NCBI RefSeq assembly: GCF_032854445.1
Contig: NC_088306.1
Coordinates: 1,554,501-1,618,500, forward strand
Direction of reading: 5' to 3'
Length of the DNA: 64,000 nt
Source of the DNA: Liolophura sinensis
Lineage: Eukaryota > Mollusca > Polyplacophora > Chitonida > Chitonidae
Made by a program: the position numbers and the translations under genes. Below, in pieces: positions 1 through 11,542 of this stretch. How positions within the stretch are numbered: the first letter of the stretch is position 1; each line of letters opens with the position of its first letter. Under the pieces are notes generated by a model. That model saw nothing but the letters and a program-made list of their open reading frames with translations. It was not told the origin of the DNA and searched no databases.

Positions 1-54
1 GGGAGGCGGTAGAGGTCAATCGTGCGTCACACCTAAAATTTAAAGGAATTCAGC

Positions 55-264
55 ATGAAGGGTATAGTGGAACAACTGGCTTACCCCTATCAGTATTTTG
101 TCTCAGGCTGGGAAACTTACTTGCCTCCTGAAAGTCGTGAAGCAGTACTAGATAAAAGAACGGTGGAAATGCGTCCTGCAACAAGGAGGCACATCACTTG
201 CACTCTAACGACTCCTTCGTCGTCACATGACTGAAAATTGTCAAGTACGACGTTAAACCCCAAG
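55..264 (-). repeat. Dispersed repeat family B, partial copy
   Basis: Read on the minus strand, this begins with the family-B head (GGGGTTTAACGTCGTACT), then the ATGACGACGAAGGA block, the TGCCTCCTTGTTGCAGGACG block and the tail near ACCAGTTGTTCC. The same order occurs at 9703, 30176 and 44671 on the plus strand. The open frame across it (117-317) is repeat sequence, not a gene. Confidence 0.75.
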
Positions 265-1174
265 TACTGATTCACGCGTAATCCAGAAACGATGTGCGCT
301 GTCTTGTTTATCAGCATTATGCGGGAATTTATAGAGCCTTATAAAACAACTCCACAGTATTGCAACCATGTTTCAAGTAGATTTCTGTCTGTTTCAATTT
401 CTCTTACAGCTTTTCTTCAGTTTTACTGAATTCGGGTAGCTTTCTACGGCATATGTTGCAATAACCATTCCATATTTCATACTAGATTCCCCCTAATCCG
501 ATGAATTTGTTAGCTATATATTAATTCATTTTGCTCAGAGCCCTAAATTCTTTTTCTTGCTTTGTTTTGATTTTCGAAATGTGAAGGCTCTTACGTTATT
601 AATTCCAACTACACATTATAATAGAGGGAATTACCATAACTATAGGTTTTCTTGATTTAGTTAAACAGTTAAGTAGTTAGAGGAAGATGTTACACTTTTA
701 GGCGTTGGAAATGTCTTCACTCTAACCTTGATCAAACGTACACACCATCGAGTTTTTCAGAAAAAAAAGTTATATATTATAGTAAGCAATATCATGCTAA
801 TCTAACTATTTTAGAATACGAACTAAAAATAACTGTTCTGCTTTTAATACATTTTTGCTACGGTTTATAAATATAATTAAAGACATAGGGCATCCTGGGA
901 TCAATTGTTCAAAAGTATACCCACGGTGTTAACTTTAATCCAGATTAAAGGACCATTTATTTTATGTGGGACCAATACTGGTATTAACATCTCATTGTTG
1001 AACAACTGCACCTTGGTGTTTACTCATTACTATAGTAAATACGTTAAAAGTCATTTTAATGGACATTTTGTGCGCATTAAAAATAGCCAGGACGTAAACA
1101 TTTAACTTTGACTTTTGTAAACACGCCTCTGTAATTGATAAATTTTGTCTGTATGAATAAACACCAGAACGCCT
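265..1174. other. AT-rich non-coding stretch
   Basis: No reading frame with recognisable protein content, no RNA gene and no tandem repeat was seen. Short frames here have no codon or domain signal. Confidence 0.5.
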
Positions 1175-1365
1175 CCATTCATTATGAACAACTTGCCTCC
1201 TTGCACCATGGTTTAAGCAGAATTATGTAAAAAAAAAATGCAGCGGTGTTAATTCCATTAATTGGAAAAGACATCACTGGCTTAAATTTATTTAGTGTGC
1301 TGTTGCCAGTTAATTCAACATGCAATAACAATAAAACAATGCAAAGCGACCAGGTTTGGGTCGAC
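1175..1365 (+). repeat. Dispersed repeat family D, segment
   Basis: This is about 190 bp similar to 35195-35345. Shared blocks are CACCATGG followed by a GAAGAATTA-like block, a run of A, GTGTTAATT, GCTGTTG and ACAATGCAAAG. The other copy sits inside the lectin intron of receptor copy B, so this is a mobile or dispersed sequence. Confidence 0.5.
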
Positions 1366-1921
1366 AAGCAGAAGCTTGATATTTGAATTAATACAATATT
1401 AAACACTACGTGGTAGACAAAGCTAAGGCAGACGGAGCCATGTGCCTCATTCGATGGTAAGGCTGTTTACGTCCTTTAGGAGACAGACAACCACGACATT
1501 CTTCACCCCTCATCGACAAACCCGTCACTATAAGACAAATAGATGGTGGAATATTTGAGGAACTTCCAAAACGCGAGGCGATATTTAATTACCGTCTCGT
1601 GATAAGATGACGGGTTTTAGATAAGACGGGCTCGATTCTTTATCTAGTCTGTGTCCAATGATCCTTGGTTAACAACGCCATGAACTGCCTCATGTCAGAC
1701 TAGGCCCAGAAAGACTCCAACTCCTTTCCTTATATTGGCCTAGCGTCATTAGATTCTTGATGCTAACAGTATTAATTTCGTACTCAAGAAAAGTCCAGGT
1801 CGATTCTCTTTGTTATTGTGCCTCGTGCAAATATAAGACACCAACCTAAAGACCTACGTCCTACTCACTTTAGAATAGATTTATTACAGCCATGAAGGCA
1901 TCCACGATAAACGCTCTTCGG
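1366..1921. other. Non-coding stretch, nothing recognised
   Basis: No gene, repeat unit or RNA signal could be identified here. Confidence 0.4.
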
Positions 1922-2530
1922 CCGTGGCCGCCATGTTGAGCAGCTGCATGTGGACACAGACCCCCATTTCAACTTCCGTTTTTCTTGTAATGTAATTCTA
2001 TGTATTTTAGGATGTAAAGCCTTTTTTGCTGCCAACCTGCCGTTGTACAGGTGCATGCTTGGTGTTAAAATGTTGGAAATTGTCTAAGCTTTGGGCAGGT
2101 TTGAGTTTAACTGATGAAAGTTTGAATTTCTGGGCGAGAGGACACAAGGAGATAGGTTGTGACGAGGCTGCGAGTGACGTCCCCTTGGCGTTGCTATGTA
2201 CCCTCCCAGCTGCACGCGTAGAAAGGTACAGATTTTGACAATCAACCTATGTCAAGATTTTAATGACTTCTTTCTCATAGGCTGGGCCAAGTATGCACCT
2301 AAGCTTTTTGGCAACGGAATGTTTGGCACTGAGCTACAGCGCTAAACGTTAACATTGTCGCCTATGGAAAATGAATGGGGTTCTGTGGCCATGTAGGCCT
2401 ACACGCATATCCTTGCTTTCATAGTGGAGCAGTAGGAATAAATCTATAATAAATCTATTCTAAAGCGAGTAGGAGCATATGGTGGCGGTGCGGAAAGCAG
2501 GTCTTCAGGTTGGTGTCTTTTATTTGTCTG
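1922..2530 (+). repeat. Dispersed repeat family E, copy 1, split by a MITE
   Basis: The two parts, 1922-1951 and 2395-2530, together match 3410-3590. Shared blocks are CCATGTTGAGCAGC-like, CATAGTGGAGCAGTAGGA-like, TCTATTCTAAAGCGAGTAGG-like and GTTGGTGTCT. The copy at 3410 acts as an approximate empty site for the MITE at 1952-2390. Confidence 0.6.
1952..2390. mobile_element. Non-autonomous DNA transposon (MITE), copy 1
   Basis: This 439-bp element is about 85-90% like 34179-34620 along its whole length. It has terminal inverted repeats of about 17 bp: GGACACAGACCCCCATT on the left, and on the right the complement of GGCCACAGAACCCCATT. A 4-bp duplication, ATGT, flanks it (1948-1951 and 2391-2394). 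It codes for nothing, so it must have been moved in trans. The superfamily is not assigned; 4-bp target duplications occur in Chapaev and Sola groups, among others. Confidence 0.85.
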
Positions 2531-3409
2531 CTGAAAGACCGCAGAGGACTATGCATAGTTGGACGTCACAGCGATCGTGTGGGCTTTTATTTATTAAGTA
2601 TTGTAGTATCCTTACGCCCGATTTACATGGTGCGAATTGAAACATCAAAGCGAATGAGATAGCCATTGGGCTTCATTGGAAGGCCAAATATCGTATGGAA
2701 TAAGGTCGACAAATCATATCGTACATGTAAACGAGGCCCATAAATCAGAATAGATTCTGTTTTCATTTGAGGAGACAAGACAAAACATCACAACGTGTGA
2801 TCGCTTATCACATTTCATTGTTAATCATAACCAAATGATTTTATCGCATGTTTTTTTTACCAGGATTTGGTATTGACGAAGAAACGACAAACGAGTTGTT
2901 AGTTCCCGTACTGGCTGCTCACTTTTGTTAATTCTGTAAACATTTAAGATTATTATTTAATACCAATATAAGCTAATGCATTTTAAATTGCTTCAAAATA
3001 TCTTACTCTAAAAGGTGCGGGCACTCATATGTCTATCAGCCTTCTTTTCCAGTGAAGTCCGTGCATATATTCAACAAAATTTTAACCATAATGCCCCTTA
3101 TTTAAAGTATTAAGTAAGTGAGCATTGTCTTCTGGTTAACGTCGATCATTACACCGCCAAAATAAATCAGGACGATCCTTCGTTTGGACCACCGGATGAC
3201 CCACCCGGTAATAGCATTTTGTTTTGTATCACAGGATTGCAGGGTTTGCCAAAGACAACGTCATATTATGTTCTGTGTGTAATGTTTCACCTGAAACGTA
3301 TTTGTTGTGAAGAATAATTTCTTCAGATTTGGCAGATTGAACAGTAGTAAGATCTACTCTTCCATATAAATGAACGAAGTAGTTTAGCTATAGCAGTGAT
3401 TTTGGACTG
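2531..3409. other. Non-coding stretch, nothing recognised
   Basis: AT-rich sequence without a supported gene, tandem array or RNA gene. Confidence 0.4.
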
Positions 3410-3590
3410 CTACCATGTTAAGTAGCTACGCGCATGTTCTGCTTCGTAGTGGAGCAGTAGGAAGATGGCGAGAAGCGTATACCGTGCAAGCTTTCATGAC
3501 TATGATAAATGTATTCTAAATCGAGTAGGAACGTACGGTGTGGATGCGGTGGATGCGGTGGATGCAGAAAGTTGGTGTCTCATTCTCACG
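3410..3590 (+). repeat. Dispersed repeat family E, copy 2
   Basis: Similar to 1922-1951 joined to 2395-2530. It contains a small local expansion, GGATGCGGT repeated about three times near 3540-3565, that copy 1 lacks. Confidence 0.6.
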
Positions 3591-3754
3591 ATAAATGTTC
3601 TATGACAACGACAATTGGCTAGGACCTTCGTTGAGTAAGAAATTAACATTTGTAGGCGTCGAAACGCCAACGACGCTAGGCCAGTATGAGAAAAGGATTT
3701 GTAGTCTTTCGGTTCTAAACCATATGTGACACCAACGATATGGACTTATTTTTG

Positions 3755-3905
3755 TTTATTAAATTGGGGTTTAACGTCGGTGTCAACGCTATTCCAAAGT
3801 CACTTGACATACCCAACCCCACTACGCCAGTCAACCTTAAATTAAAGTCTCAGATCCAACTCGATCAGGAATTGAACCCGGAGACACTTTTCCCACGACG
3901 ATAGC
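3755..3905 (+). repeat. Diverged family-B-like repeat
   Basis: Starts with GGGGTTTAACGTCGG and ends with a GATC.GGAATTGAACCC-like block, in the same order as the head and tail of family B. The middle differs, so the assignment is tentative. Confidence 0.35.
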
Positions 3906-5348
3906 CGTATAAATTAACTTCCATTATAAACTAATATGTAAATCGTATATCAAGAAAAGTGAATAAATATGTACATGGATATGTCAATATATTGATAATT
4001 GATTTTAGGTCTTCATGTCGATCACTTTTCAGCACAGAACCAACTCTGCAAAGGCTTGATGTATCAGTTTTAATACACTGGGATTATAAATTTACATATT
4101 TAATTTGACCATGAAGTTCTAACAGGAAAGTAAATTCACTTAAGCTACTGAATAACAAACACAAAGCTGAGGAAAGGTACAAAAACGTGCTCAGTTAAGA
4201 GAAACAACATTCTAAATCAGAGATTATCAAACTCTGACAATCTTAACGATCTAATTCCCACAGCAACTCATTGAAACAGCAAATTTCAATGAGAGCCTTT
4301 TTTCCTCTTCATAAATTTTTCACAATTTAGGGCTTAATAAACTCACAACGAGTTATCAGTTCAGAGTAATACTCCATTTCAACATCGTTGCAACATAAAA
4401 AAGTTAAAATTGAAGGAATTCGACGCAAATAGTATTTGGTGATGGAAAAAGACATTTCTTTGGAATAAGCTCGGCATTGTGCCAAGAACGGTTTGAGAAA
4501 GATTCTGTTTTTTTCCATTAGCGTGATGTTTTTTCTATAAACGCCTAAGACGTAACACCAATTCCACTATGCTGAACACGGTCTTCTTGTCAGACAAAGC
4601 TTCCAATTGCCTTTTTTCCACCTTTTTGGGTCATATCTGTCTCAATTGTCGCTGAGTCCATTAAATAGGTATTACTACCAAACGTTTGTCTTTTGACATT
4701 ATCGGCGTTGTTTTCGTAGTTCGGTGTTAAGACGCTAAAACAGTTAAATAAACCCATGGGGCGCGGCGTGTTCTCCCATGATTACTGCTTATTTCAAGAC
4801 AGTGACTCAGTGACTGAATTGTGGAGCCGAAGTTCTAAATACGTGACTGATTAAAAATTGACCTGTTGTCGCGAAACAGAGAAACAGAAAATGGACATAA
4901 AGTGGAAAACAAATGACACAGGTATGGTAATGTTTCGAATCCACACATTTAAAGGGAATGTAGACAACAGACTACGACAAACACGATGATTTGTTCAGGG
5001 TGATGAGGGTCCATGGACATCGTTAAGGAGCGTCAAAAACTGAACTTTCTATTCACACAGAAAATGTATTCCTCCCCTTAGCTGATGTGATCGCTATCTC
5101 AAAAGTGAATGATTGCCTGTGGCTGTCAATTCTGTTTAGAGAAACGGATTCTTACATACACTGTTCCTTGTGATATACAATATGGCGTTGACAATATTCT
5201 TGTATACCTTGTATATTTTGCTCATGTTCGGCTAAAGTTCTACACAGTCGACCCTATATTCGATTTAGTGACAGCACTGGTGCCCATTTAAATTTTTGAG
5301 GTTATTAAAATATTATATTAAATTTTATGAGTGATATGAAATTAATCT
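3906..5348. other. Non-coding stretch, nothing recognised
   Basis: No protein similarity was recognised in any frame. The longest frames (60-63 codons at 4327 and 5109) look random. Confidence 0.4.
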
Positions 5349-5871
5349 CAGTACTGCATACCACATAGCTCTTAGATACCATACATCAGTACTGCATACC
5401 ACATAGCTCTTAGATACCATACATCAGTACTGCATACCACATAGCTCTTAGATACCATACATCAGTACTGCATACCACATAGCTCTTAGATACCATACAT
5501 AAGTACTGCATACCACATAGCTCTTAGATACGATACATCAGTACTGCGTACCACATAGCTCTTAGATACCATACATCAGTACTACATACCACATAGCTCT
5601 TAGATACCATACATCAGTACTACATACCACATAGCTCTTAGATACCATACATCAGTACTGCATACCACATAGCTCTTAGATACCATACATCAGTACTCCA
5701 TACCACATAGCTCTTAGATACCATACATCAGTACTGCATACCACATAGCTCTTAGATACCATACATCAGTACTGCATACCACATAGCTCTTAGATACCAT
5801 ACATCAGTACTGCATACCACATAGCTCTTAGATACCATACATCAGTACTGCATACCACATAGCTCTTAGAT
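5349..5871. repeat. Minisatellite, 38-bp unit, about 13.8 copies
   Basis: The unit runs CAGTACTGCATACCACATAG then CTCTTAGATACCATACAT. Copies are nearly identical, with rare single-base variants (GCATA to ACATA or CCATA, ACATC to ACATA, one ATACGATAC). The high identity indicates recent expansion. Confidence 0.95.
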
Positions 5872-6334
5872 CGGTTGACCCATGTTTCTAAGTAACTGCT
5901 CTGAATCGTTAAATAAACTGACCTGAAATTCGGCTCTGTAACCTGTGAAGTCATCATCGCGAAGACAGCAGGGTTACCGTGATCCTGAATAATGGGGAAT
6001 TAATAGCTTCTCATTATGCCGGACATAAATGTCGTTATAAACTGGCGTAACCACTCGGACAGCATTCGGACAGCGCACTGGCTATTTTCGAGTGACGTGA
6101 ATCCGGTTCTAGACTGGACTCGGTTACTCTTCCCATTCTTAAGGTCTTCTATTTACACATAAGTTGCTCATATTTCTTTCTGTTGTTAAAACAAAAATGA
6201 AAAGTTAAAAATCCCAAACAAGTTGCCAATCGCCCGTTTACTGGTGTGCATATTCTTGGTTTCAATCCAAACGTCTCACGACTATATCTTTTCCGGATTA
6301 TTCTAAGAGCTCCAGTCCACAATGAATGAACGGT
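5872..6334. other. Non-coding stretch, nothing recognised
   Basis: No supported feature between the 38-bp array and the family-F block. Confidence 0.4.
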
Positions 6335-6725
6335 ATTTCCTGGTATTTTAGATGTATTTTCTTTTGCTGATTTGGACAGCTCCTTTTCCTGCTTTTCTGC
6401 ATGTTATTAAAGCAGAAATCATTTTGGTGTTTTTCAGAAAATGGCGACGTATGCACACTAGACAAAAGTAGTAAAGTTCTGGTTCACCCCTTGGCATGGG
6501 TGGGTTTGACCCCTATCAGCCGTTTATGAAAATTTTATGGTCAATCGCTATCAGGAATTTGACTGGACGTGTCTCAGGGGACGATGGTTAGCAAGCCCCG
6601 AGCTTTCAGGGCTCGCAGATTTAGGAACAGTACTGTCAGGTCAAAGGTTAACGTGTAAGTAAATGGGCAATTACTTGTGCATTGTGTGGCCGAGTGCCGA
6701 TAACAGACCTGTACTTCTAAAACGT
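6335..6725 (+). repeat. Paralogous block family F, copy 1
   Basis: About 390 bp match 39520-39925 in the same orientation. Shared blocks are ATTTTCTTTT followed by TCCTGCTT, GCACACTAG.CAAA, GGGTGGGTTTGACCCC, AGGAATTTGACTGG, TGTCTCAGGG and GGTTAACGTGTA-like. No reading frame is conserved, so it is a dispersed repeat or an old duplication. Confidence 0.65.
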
Positions 6726-6944
6726 ATAAAGCTGGGAAGAATGAATCAGATCAGATCTCAGATTGGACCTTCAATAACCTTTTAAGGAAAAATATCCAGA
6801 GAGGACGTTTGTGGATATCATTCAGAATATATCCTGACCTTCTGACCTTTATTCCACTTCACTGGACTCGCTGCTCAATGTTACATTAACATCGGACTAG
6901 AATGTCGTAGTGCCCATTAATGTGTAGATGTAGGAGAAAATATT

Positions 6945-7085
6945 GGTCTGTCAGTAACCTGCGGATGGTCGTGGATTCACCCCGGGCTCTGGCCAGTCTG
7001 TTCCCTCCATAATGCCTTGCCGCCGTCGTAGAAGAGAAATATTTTCGAGTACGACGTAAAACACATATCAAATAAATCAATAAGA
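6945..7085 (+). repeat. SINE, 3' half fragment
   Basis: Contains the SINE tail order: AACCTGCGGATGGTCGTGG, CCCCGGGCTCTGGCC, CCTCCATAATGC, CGCCGTCGTA, AATATTTTCGAGTACGACGT and AAACACATATCAAATAAAT. The tRNA-like head is missing (5' truncated), as expected for target-primed reverse transcription. Confidence 0.75.
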
Positions 7086-7465
7086 ACATAATGTGCTGCA
7101 ATTTTTCATTATAAGATTTAAAACAATTTAAACTCAATGTTGTGGTCATGTTGATAAAGAACCGTCCTGTGTGCGGTTTGCTATGTATGTTTCTTGGATG
7201 TTGTCATCACTTTCATCAGTATCTCTATCACATCAAGTTGGCGACAATGGATTTATAGCAGGCTTGTCAAGCAGCCGAACTCCGTATTTCTGTGCTCTAC
7301 CATTCACTCGAACGCCACACCGACGAAACTTGATATGACGCCCCCAATTTGTCACCGTATAATGACACCAGTCAGGGAGCAAGAGTTATTTACAGTATAC
7401 CGAGCAAGAGTTATTTACAGTATACCTACACCTCATATGACACCCTACTTACTCGCAGTAAGCTG
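7086..7465. other. Non-coding stretch with a 25-bp direct repeat
   Basis: A short tandem duplication (GAGCAAGAGTTATTTACAGT, then ATACC) lies near 7378-7425. An open frame crosses this region but shows no domain. Confidence 0.4.
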
Positions 7466-7850
7466 AGAGAAACCATTTTGGTGTCGGGTCAGTGATGGTG
7501 TGGGTAGGTACTCCTCTTGTTGTTGGCGGTAACTTGGATGCTGCAGGTTACCGAGATCAGATTCTTCAGCTTATTGTCGTTCCTTTCCTGCAGTCTCACG
7601 GCCCTGGAATCCCATTTCAGCAGGGCACTATGCAATGCTCGTACCCATGCGGCTCATGTGACAATAGCATGTAAGGATGCAGAACATTCATTTGTATCAT
7701 TGGCCTGCAAATTCACCCGATTTAACAACAACTGAGCACGTTTGGAACGAAATGGACGTACGCTTGAGACGGCGGTGACGCCATCCCTAAATCTTTGATA
7801 AAGTAGCTAGAGACCTAATCAGGATCCAGGAGGAGTTTCTCTTGTGGTGA
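7466..7850 (+). pseudogene. Tc1/mariner transposase fragment (catalytic part), decayed
   Basis: Two overlapping plus-strand frames carry the middle and end of a Tc1-like DDE transposase. Seen directly: GSVMVW followed by a glycine-rich stretch; GNLDAAGYRDQIL (family pattern G-N-L-x-x-x-x-Y-x-x-x-I-L); then, after a frame change near 7650, WPANSPDL and TEHVWNEMD, which match the last catalytic region (W-P-A-x-S-P-D-L, then E-H-x-W). Stops and frameshifts after 7730 end it. The N-terminal half is missing. In this family the enzyme cuts and pastes its own element between TA dinucleotides; this copy cannot. No terminal repeats were found. Confidence 0.8.
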
Positions 7851-9018
7851 CTATAGGGAGACGGTGAACATCAACTCTCCTGCTGGACAATTACCATCAA
7901 AACACATTAGCGACGTGATTTGAATAACCATTTTTTATCAGCTCATTGACAATAGGTTGTTATTCGACCATGTATTCGAACAATATATTTATATGTACCT
8001 TTAGCACAATTACTTTGTTGAACGAGTATATACTTTATGGAGGAGATTGCGAACACATACGTACATGAGACCCAGTACCGATTACATCAAAAACAGTACA
8101 CAACACATTACAACAAGTTTACCACATCTAGGATCAGATAAAACAAACATACCACTTGTCAACCAGACTGGGCATCCCAGGTAAATAATCTGTCCAGTGT
8201 GAAACACAGCGTTTAACACAAATTATCAAAGAATTAAAGGAGACGAAAGCATATGAATGATGCCAAAATTACACGAAAGAGCATGAATTTATTCGTTGAA
8301 ACAGACATTCTCACAGCTGGAAAACTTTCCCTCGTAGGGCAAGAAAGGAACCGAGCATGAACTGGAACTCAGCTTACAGTAACTGCAGTTGTGAGAGGCT
8401 TCTGGGTCAATGTGCCGTGCTGGCACACGCTAGTTACCTCAGCCACAGTGATCCTGAAATGTTTATGAAGACATCGCCCTTGTTTCCAGGAAGTCTGTTA
8501 CCACGCAATGTGATTAGCCTAGCCGAAATGTACATATAGGCCTACATCATTTTCGTTTCTATTCACAAATTCTGGGAACATCTCTTTTACCCAAACTTTC
8601 GCTCATCTATTTAGCACAATCTGCATATAGCGAGATTGAGGACAACTGATTTCTGTACATATCTTTAACATTGGTGGGTGGGGAAACTCCATGACTTTTA
8701 CAACGCGTAAGTTGGATTTATTCTATGCATATGCACAAAAGACACAATATAGGAACAAACAACGGGGAGACAACTCAGTTTTCGGAGAAAGTCTTTTCGG
8801 ACACATCGTGCCATATAAGTATAAATATAATTTTATACCTGATAGTCTGGGCGCATTACTACCATCTCCATATGTTTGACGTTATATTAACTTAGCACAC
8901 AACACCCGTCAAGGATTTTAACTTCCACTTCCTTTTCTGTCCCTGACAACTCTCACCCAATTCTTCCCCAAGCAGCTCTAAGACTAAATTATGCTAAGAA
9001 CAGAATTTATTCATCGAA
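7851..9018. other. Non-coding stretch with weak repeat traces
   Basis: A weak family-C-like segment (CGTTTAACACAAATTA near 8210) and GAGAGGCTTCTGGGTCAA (8391) are seen. The latter recurs as GAGAGGCTTCTGAGTTCAA at about 27359. Together with later blocks these suggest collinearity with 26.9-30 kb. No gene recognised. Confidence 0.4.
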
Positions 9019-9125
9019 ACAGACATTCGTGTATCAGCCGTCAACCAAAATGGACGTTTCACGTCTGTAAGATCAAAGGGCAATTCCCAAATACAACGTT
9101 TAGCACATAATTACAAAATTAAGAC
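9019..9125 (+). repeat. Dispersed repeat family C copy
   Basis: Shows the family-C order: CAGACATTCGTGTATCAGCC, GTCAACCAAAATGGACGTT, AAGATCAAAGGGCAATTCCC, AACGTTTAGCACATAATTA. Other copies lie at 11406, 12634, 25388, 26939, 30857 and 62041. Confidence 0.7.
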
Positions 9126-9249
9126 CAAATCATGCAAATAGAAGCTATCAGTCTATTTCTATGCTAGTATATACTTTGAGACATATACTAGTCGTGTGTG
9201 GACAGTTCTTTCCCCAAGCAGCCTTCTGACTGAATCCTACTAAAGAGAG

Positions 9250-9545
9250 CAGAAGAAGAAGGCTCTGTTAGGCCTCCACAAATTATCCCCGGAACATCTC
9301 TTATGTCCTCTTGCCCATCAGATAGCAGGAGCTGCAGTCAATATTGACCCGGCCAACAACGGTTATCAATAATACTGACCGTTTTATGAACAAAAGTGAT
9401 TGATTTCGGCCTAAAGCGTGTGTGATATCGGGATTACGGACAGCATCCTAAATGTAAATGGGCTCTCGCTCTTGTAAAACCAATAGCCTCATTTGTAGAT
9501 TAATGTATTGTCTTATCAACGACTGTATGATGAACCGTCTGCATT
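9250..9545 (+). repeat. Paralogous block matching 28015-28225
   Basis: Shared blocks are ACTGACCGTTTTATGAA, GATTGATTTCGGCCTAAA, GTGTGTGAT, AAATGGGCTCTCGCTCTT and TTGTAGAT. This lies about 18.7 kb from its partner, in the same order as the neighbouring matched blocks. Confidence 0.6.
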
Positions 9546-9702
9546 CATGAATGACAGGTGATACAAGACCTTGTATTTCTGATTAAAAACTAGCATCCTA
9601 TATCGCGCAAACATGCATTTTTTTCATTCAGAATCCTTGCTCAACTGAGTCTGTCACAGCGCATTAAAAACAATTAGTGTAGGCGTGTATGTATGTACGT
9701 TT

Positions 9703-10145
9703 GGGGTTTAACGTCGTACTTCGCGTTAGATGACTACGATGAGTCATTAGGTGTGTTTACATATACTGTGTTGTGCCAGAGCAGAGTCCATGTCCGAAAG
9801 TATCGCAGTATCGTGCCGGTCATGCCAGACATGATACCCTATCCAGTCACATTATACTGACACCAGACATGATATCCCATCCAGTCACATTATACTGACA
9901 CCAGACATGATACCCCATCCAGTCACATTATACTGACACCGGACATGATACCCCATCCAGTCACATTATACTGACACCAGACATGATACCCCATCCAGTC
10001 ACATTATACTGACACCAGACATGATACCCCATCCAGTCACATTATACTGACACCGGACCAACCGTTCTGTTTCCTTGTTCTAATGTTTCAGTGCTGAGCG
10101 CCAAGCGAAGCAGCAACAAGTACCATTTTTAAAGTCATTGGTGAG
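9703..10145 (+). repeat. Dispersed repeat family B copy with an internal array
   Basis: Head GGGGTTTAACGTCGTACTTC, then GTGTGTTTACATATACTGTG, the array at 9825-10052, CGGACCAACC, and the tail AGTGCTGAGCGCCAAGCGAA followed by CAACAAGTACCATTT. It closely matches 30176-30482, where the internal unit is present once. Confidence 0.8.
9825..10052. repeat. Tandem array, 38-bp unit, exactly 6 copies
   Basis: The unit is CCAGACATGATACCCCATCC then AGTCACATTATACTGACA; 228 bp is six units, nearly identical. The array sits inside a family-B element and amplifies a segment present once in the copy at about 30318-30355 (CCAGACATAAAACGCGATCA, then a TTATACTGACA block). Confidence 0.95.
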
Positions 10146-10324
10146 ATCCAGTGTGATGACGGAATCTAACGGAATCTTTCAGCTTCCCCGATGAGAGTTT
10201 TTTAAAATAACTTTTTTTATACCGACCATGAGTTCGTAACCATACGAATCAAAGAGTAGAAATACATGTACAGTATGCAACTCTGGCGACCAAAGCTGTG
10301 GTATATGACCTCATGAATACACAA
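10146..10324. other. Spacer between inverted family-B segments
   Basis: Short non-coding spacer; the flanking family-B tails face each other and could pair. Confidence 0.4.
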
Positions 10325-10420
10325 AGTCTTTAAAAATGGTACTTGTTGCCTCCTCGCTTGGCGCTCAGCACTGAGAGGCTAGAGTAATTAAACAGGGCTG
10401 GTTGGTCCGATGTCAGTTAC
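10325..10420 (-). repeat. Family B tail, inverted copy
   Basis: The complement reads CATCGGACCAACCAG, then CAGTGCTGAGCGCCAAGCGA, then CAACAAGTACCATTTTTAAA. It is the inverse of 10050-10139, giving a foldback with arms of about 90 bp and a spacer of about 190 bp. Confidence 0.75.
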
Positions 10421-10669
10421 CCCTTCCCAACATTCTCTTTAAGAATTGCATGCCCTGTGAACAGAGTGTTTCGTCGGATAAAATTTCCGCGGCCCACCAC
10501 CCTGATTTGACTTGTTCGATTCGAAAGTTTAAACGGCTGGATTACAGTTGAAAGATGGCCTTTCGGCATTCCTTTCATTTCGTCACGCGCCATCAATGTC
10601 AAGCCCTTGTTATTGCTGTGGCCAATTGTCGGATGTAACGTCATTGATATCGAAAATAGATTTTTCCTG

Positions 10670-11010
10670 ATAAGGTAAAGATCAATCCGCCGTTGTCTGT
10701 GACGATGAAGCGAGACGGATTGGCTTATTTTGGCGATGACTGTCCTGGATAAAGCCGAACTCCTATGGTAAATGCTCTCTCAAGCTAATTGTAGATATGC
10801 TTGACAAAAACACACACAATGCTATTTATCAGCTGCAGCAAAGCCAATCGAGTAATGAATAAAAATAGGCTTCAGTTAACGTATACACAGAGGCATATTT
10901 ATTTATTAATTTATTTCATTGATGTTTAACTCCGCAGTTAAGAATTTTTCATTTATATGCGGTACTGCGTTCAGGTTTATGAGGGGATGAAATAGCAGTG
11001 CCTGGGGTAA
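10670..11010 (+). repeat. Paralogous block matching about 29505-29770
   Basis: Shared blocks are AATCCGCCGTTGTCTGTGA-like, GAAGCGAGACGGATTGGC, CTGGATAAAGCCGAACTC, GCAGCAAAGCCAATC and a later TTATTTATT..GATGTT block. It is in the same order and orientation as the other 9-11 kb versus 28-30 kb matches. Confidence 0.55.
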
Positions 11011-11405
11011 CCCATGTGACAAACCAGGGTGATATTAAAAGGAACAAAGACAGCAAACTTTCATCTTTGCTGCTGTCCATCACGTTGACTTTTCCCGAGA
11101 AGGTAAGATATTCTTTCAATCAGTAGGTAAGATGCTGTTAAGCTCATGCCGCACTGGGAATCGGAGTCTAACATTCCGGTGATCCGTGACACCGCTCAAA
11201 AATAACCACAGCATAGAACGTAAAGCCAGAGCATCGACGACAGTGTTACAGATAGGAAATGGCCACATGTAAACGGTGCTATCCGAACTCGTCAGTTTAG
11301 CTTTAAGTGTTGATGTAAATGCTGAAATAACAGCAAATCAGACATCCCCTCCTTATGACCTACCTCTACAGGAATAAGAACGAATCGTGCAATTAGGCCT
11401 CAGAA
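11011..11405. other. Non-coding stretch with a family-D trace
   Basis: Near 11228-11330, ATCGACGACAGTGTTACAGA, TAGGAAATGGCCACATGTAA and the following GTCAGTTTAG resemble family D at 30730 and 35075. No gene. Confidence 0.4.
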
Positions 11406-11520
11406 ACAGACATGTATAAATCCGCTGTCAGTCAAAATGAACGTTCCGGGCCAATGATCGCAAGGTAAATTCCCGGAACAATGTTCCACACAATCCACCT
11501 AAGAATTAAAAATGTACATA
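11406..11520 (+). repeat. Dispersed repeat family C copy
   Basis: CAGACATGTATAAATCCGCT, GTCAGTCAAAATGAACGTTC, CAATGATCGCAAGGTAAATT and CCACACAATCCACCTAAGAA follow the family-C order. Confidence 0.6.
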
Positions 11521-11542
11521 TGGTGAAGTATGTAAACAGAAC

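Noticed and set aside
5349-5871. CRISPR-like regular repeats
   Set aside because: The units abut without unique spacers, and the sequence is eukaryotic; it is a minisatellite.
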